From an uncultured bacterium (lineage in GTDB: Bacteria > Verrucomicrobiota > Kiritimatiellia > CAIKKV01), in contig CAIKKV010000420.1 of the NCBI GenBank assembly GCA_903828035.1, positions 1 through 7,766 on the forward strand: a stretch of 7,766 nucleotides of DNA. Reading direction: 5' to 3'. A program made the position numbers and the translations under genes. How positions within the stretch are numbered: the stretch's first letter is position 1; the number at the start of each line of letters is the position of its first letter. The notes beneath the pieces were generated by a model. It was not told the origin of the DNA. It saw nothing but the letters and a program-made list of their open reading frames with translations, and ran no database searches. Below are positions 4,953 to 7,766 of the stretch, piece after piece.

Positions 4953-7766
4953 ATGAAAAATGCGTGTCGTTCAATCGGTTTCGGTATCTTTCTTCTGTTT
5001 GCGCTGGTGCTGCCCGGGTTTGCCCAAATGACCGTGACTGCCACGGCCGGGGACCGGCAGGTTTCCCTGCTCTGGTCAAATGTGACGGGCTACACCGGCT
5101 ATCAGGTTCAGAATTCGACGACGTCCGGCGGTCCCTATACGGTGCTGTCCGCCTCCCAGACCTCCAACACTTATCTGCACACGGGATTGAAGTGGGGTGT
5201 GACCAATTATTACGTGATTACGGCCTTCACGCCCACCGGCAATGTGGTTTCGGCCCAGGTGGCCAGCCGGCCGTATATGCTCGTGCGGATCCGGGCCATC
5301 AACTGCGGCGGGGCGGCGGTGGGAAATTTCTCGGCGGACACGAATTATGTGGGCGGGTCTGCCATCAGCACGACGTCGAATATTAACATGACCGCGGTTG
5401 CGGCCCCGGCGCCGGAAGCCGTTTATCAGTCGGGCCGTTCGGGGAGTAGTTTTGAATACACCCTTTACCCGTTCAGCTCTTCCCGGTCGTACCTGCTTCG
5501 GATGCATTGGGCGGAAATCGTCAAGCCCGTTCCTGTTACCCGTGGTTTTCATGTGCCGGTTAATGGCGTCAACTGGCTGACGTGGGTTAATATTTATTCG
5601 CTCGCGGGCAATACCTACTACAAGGCCCTGACGAGAGACGGCGTATTCACCGCGAACTCGTCCTCGCAAATAAAGATAGGAACCGGCCAGACCGCCCCCC
5701 TCTTCAACGGGTTTGAGATTTTTGCGATGAACGAGCCCCTTCCCAAGGCAAACATTTATCCGCGGGATGGAAGCGTGGTGGTGGATACATCCATCGCCAT
5801 TGACTGTACGACGGTTGCGGTCAGCCGGGCCACCTCCAGCGGCGGGCCGTATACGCCGATTTTCGAGGACGTGGCCGGCTTCGTCTACCGGGACGCGAAT
5901 GTGGTCAACGGAACGACCTATTATTACAAGTTGACAGGAAAAAGCGCGTGGGGCGAGGCGGATTCCGCGGAATATGCGGTGACTCCGGGCCTCCTGTGCT
6001 ACGCGATCAACGTGAACGGGGGCAGAGTCGGACGGTTCAACGCGGAGAATGCCACGTATACGGTCACCGGGGGTGCGGGTGGCAGCGAAGGTACGGCCAC
6101 GCCCACGATTCCCTTTGGAACGAAGGATCCGGCGGAAAGCGCCAATTATTTTTACAATGTGTATCGGACGGGGGTGCAGACCAATTTGTTCGCGGGGCTG
6201 TTGCCCGGCGAGACCTATCTGATCCGGTTGCATTTTTATGAACCCAGCAAGACGGTGATCAATCAGCGGCTCTTTCACGTGGAGGTGAACGGGATGCGCA
6301 AGATGACCAATGTGGATATCATCGCAGATGTCGGCGCGAGGCTTCTGGCCTCGGTCAGGGAGTGTACGGCCGTGGCCGACGTGAACGGGAAGCTGTCGAT
6401 CAGCCTGCTGGCGGCAACGGACGTTCCGATCGTCAGTGGCATTGAGATCCGCCAGCAGAGCGGTGTGATGACCCCGCAGATTCCGTTAAGCCCAGCCGCT
6501 TCGGGACAACCCTATTACGTGGCATTGACCTGGACCGCGCCTGTATGGGGGAACAGCTACACGATTTGGCGGTCCACGACGGCCGGCGGACCCTACAGCG
6601 TCCTGGCCACCAATGTGTATGGCGATTCCTATATCGACTTTCTTCCCACGGATGGCGTGCGCTTTTATTATCGGGTGGTGGGCGAGGTGAACGGTGTTGC
6701 GGTGGATGCGTCCAAGTCGGCCGAGGTTAACGCCGTTTCCACCAAGGGGGCCACTCAGACCGGGCTGAGCGTCCAGTATTTCGCCGGATTCACCAAGGAA
6801 GGCGTTGGGGAGAGGCTGTCGCTCGGAGGCGAGGTGACGCCGACCCTGCAAACCAATTGGGGAACGGGGAACATCGGGTCAGCCGCAGTGGGGGACCGGA
6901 ACGCGAAAGTCGTGTGGAACGGAAACGTGCTGTTGAACCGGAATGCCACATACACCTTTTACGCCAAGGCCGCGGGGGGGATCCGGGTCTGGGTGACGAA
7001 TATGTGCGTGATCGACAAGTGGAACCAACCGCTGGCCGGAGAGACTGCCACGGGCACCTATTATTCGGTGGGCACAACCGATTTTTATCTGATGCGGGTG
7101 GAGTACTACAACACCAATGGGAATGGGGAAGCGACGCTGGAGTGGGAAGCGCCGGGTGAAAAGATTGCGAGATCGGTGATCCCCACGGGGTATTTGCGGC
7201 CGGTGGCGCTGGGCGATCCGGGCAAATGGGTGTTTCGCGATGTGGGCGTGAATGCGAATCCGGGTTTTTGCGAAATGTCGGGCTCGGTTGCCGGCCGTCT
7301 CGGGATCCATGGGGCGGGAGCGGAGGGCATTGCCATTCACCAGTTTGCGTGCCAGCAAGTGAGCGGGCCCTTTGAGCTGACGGCACGGCTGGCGTACTAT
7401 AACGATGAAGGCAAATACCAGGCAAAGTGGTTTCCCAAAAACGGGCTGGTGATCCGCAGTTCGCTGTCCGGGACAAACGGGTTCGCCTATGGCCTGATGC
7501 GGGGATATACCGATTCGAAGGTGATGTATAACACGAATATAGCCGTTTCAGGAACGTTTAGCTCGACGATCGTCGCCGGGGCAGCGATACCCGTATACCT
7601 TCGGATGCGCCGGGAAAAGACAAATGACACCCACTACGCGATCAGCGCCGCCTATTCCGTGAATGGAACCACGTGGACAACCAATTACATCAGTCCGACC
7701 GGCTCGACGGAAAAGGTGGTTTATGCGGGAATGGCGATGGGTATTTCCGAAAGCACCTTGATGTAC
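4953..7766 (+). CDS. Large exported multidomain protein: FN3, malectin, PA14 and concanavalin-like modules (3' end missing)
   Basis: The frame is open for 938 codons to the window end, so the gene is partial. The ATG at 4953 has GGGAGG 6 nt upstream. Residues 1-24 form a signal peptide (hydrophobic core about 8-20, likely cleavage after PGFA). Modules in order are FN3-like (26-108), malectin-like (109-262, opening with RIRAINCGGAAVGNFSADT), FN3-like (263-345), malectin-like (346-503, opening with CYAINVNGGRVGRFNAE), FN3-like (504-595), PA14-like (604-735, with YTFYAKAAGGIRVWV and VEYYNTNGNGEATLEWEAP) and a concanavalin/DUF1349-like beta-sandwich from about 755. Each FN3 carries the same GGPY strand turn (59-62, 297-300, 546-548). 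Malectin and PA14 modules usually bind carbohydrates, so a cell-surface or secreted glycan-binding role is likely. No catalytic domain is visible; one, or a surface anchor, may lie in the missing part. Confidence 0.92.
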   Translation, partial: MKNACRSIGFGIFLLFALVLPGFAQMTVTATAGDRQVSLLWSNVTGYTGYQVQNSTTSGGPYTVLSASQTSNTYLHTGLKWGVTNYYVITAFTPTGNVVSAQVASRPYMLVRIRAINCGGAAVGNFSADTNYVGGSAISTTSNINMTAVAAPAPEAVYQSGRSGSSFEYTLYPFSSSRSYLLRMHWAEIVKPVPVTRGFHVPVNGVNWLTWVNIYSLAGNTYYKALTRDGVFTANSSSQIKIGTGQTAPLFNGFEIFAMNEPLPKANIYPRDGSVVVDTSIAIDCTTVAVSRATSSGGPYTPIFEDVAGFVYRDANVVNGTTYYYKLTGKSAWGEADSAEYAVTPGLLCYAINVNGGRVGRFNAENATYTVTGGAGGSEGTATPTIPFGTKDPAESANYFYNVYRTGVQTNLFAGLLPGETYLIRLHFYEPSKTVINQRLFHVEVNGMRKMTNVDIIADVGARLLASVRECTAVADVNGKLSISLLAATDVPIVSGIEIRQQSGVMTPQIPLSPAASGQPYYVALTWTAPVWGNSYTIWRSTTAGGPYSVLATNVYGDSYIDFLPTDGVRFYYRVVGEVNGVAVDASKSAEVNAVSTKGATQTGLSVQYFAGFTKEGVGERLSLGGEVTPTLQTNWGTGNIGSAAVGDRNAKVVWNGNVLLNRNATYTFYAKAAGGIRVWVTNMCVIDKWNQPLAGETATGTYYSVGTTDFYLMRVEYYNTNGNGEATLEWEAPGEKIARSVIPTGYLRPVALGDPGKWVFRDVGVNANPGFCEMSGSVAGRLGIHGAGAEGIAIHQFACQQVSGPFELTARLAYYNDEGKYQAKWFPKNGLVIRSSLSGTNGFAYGLMRGYTDSKVMYNTNIAVSGTFSSTIVAGAAIPVYLRMRREKTNDTHYAISAAYSVNGTTWTTNYISPTGSTEKVVYAGMAMGISESTLMY

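Noticed and set aside
5076..6278. A 400-codon open frame on the minus strand within the surface-protein gene
   Set aside because: The composition is biased (Arg, Gly, His) with no domain, while the plus strand has a signal peptide and repeated FN3 and malectin modules in one uninterrupted frame.

Overview
The window looks like chromosomal DNA from a GC-rich bacterium, most plausibly of the PVC group (Kiritimatiellota, Lentisphaerota, Verrucomicrobiota or Planctomycetota). This placement is inference. It rests on an unusual Gfo/Idh/MocA-type oxidoreductase, a propeller protein resembling oligogalacturonate lyase, a large exported protein built from malectin, FN3 and PA14 modules, and an intergenic hexamer hairpin of the TCGGTA/TACCGA type. 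No rRNA, tRNA, CRISPR array or transposase was seen.

Left part (1-3298): the first 20 codons of a leftward gene start at 61. Its promoter is almost consensus (TTGACA, 16 bp, TATGAT). A second good promoter (TCGACA, 17 bp, TATAAC) faces right and drives a nitrilase-superfamily amidohydrolase with the Glu-Lys-Cys triad intact. Two genes follow in the same direction: a short Gfo/Idh/MocA-like oxidoreductase (30 bp gap) and a beta-propeller protein resembling oligogalacturonate lyase (63 bp gap). The three look like one transcription unit, possibly for catabolism of a plant or algal glycan or a derivative. The substrate cannot be read from the sequence.

Middle part (3303-4227): a toxin-antitoxin pair lies on the minus strand, tail to tail with the propeller gene. 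It comprises a Phd/YefM-type antitoxin and a VapC-type PIN-domain toxin overlapping by 10 bp. The antitoxin's DNA-binding half is intact only if translation starts at CTG. That CTG overlaps the stop of an upstream 7-codon mini-ORF in the arrangement CTGA. An AT-rich promoter and operator region lies upstream, followed by a long imperfect hairpin of TCGGTA-like hexamers (4071-4144).

Right part (4228-7766): a leftward tspO gene (tryptophan-rich membrane protein) is divergent from a large rightward gene that runs off the window. The visible 938 residues of that gene carry a signal peptide, then FN3, malectin, FN3, malectin, FN3, PA14 and the start of a concanavalin-like beta-sandwich. It is probably a surface or secreted glycan-binding protein. 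The best candidates for follow-up are the antitoxin start arrangement, the hexamer hairpin and the three-gene catabolic unit.
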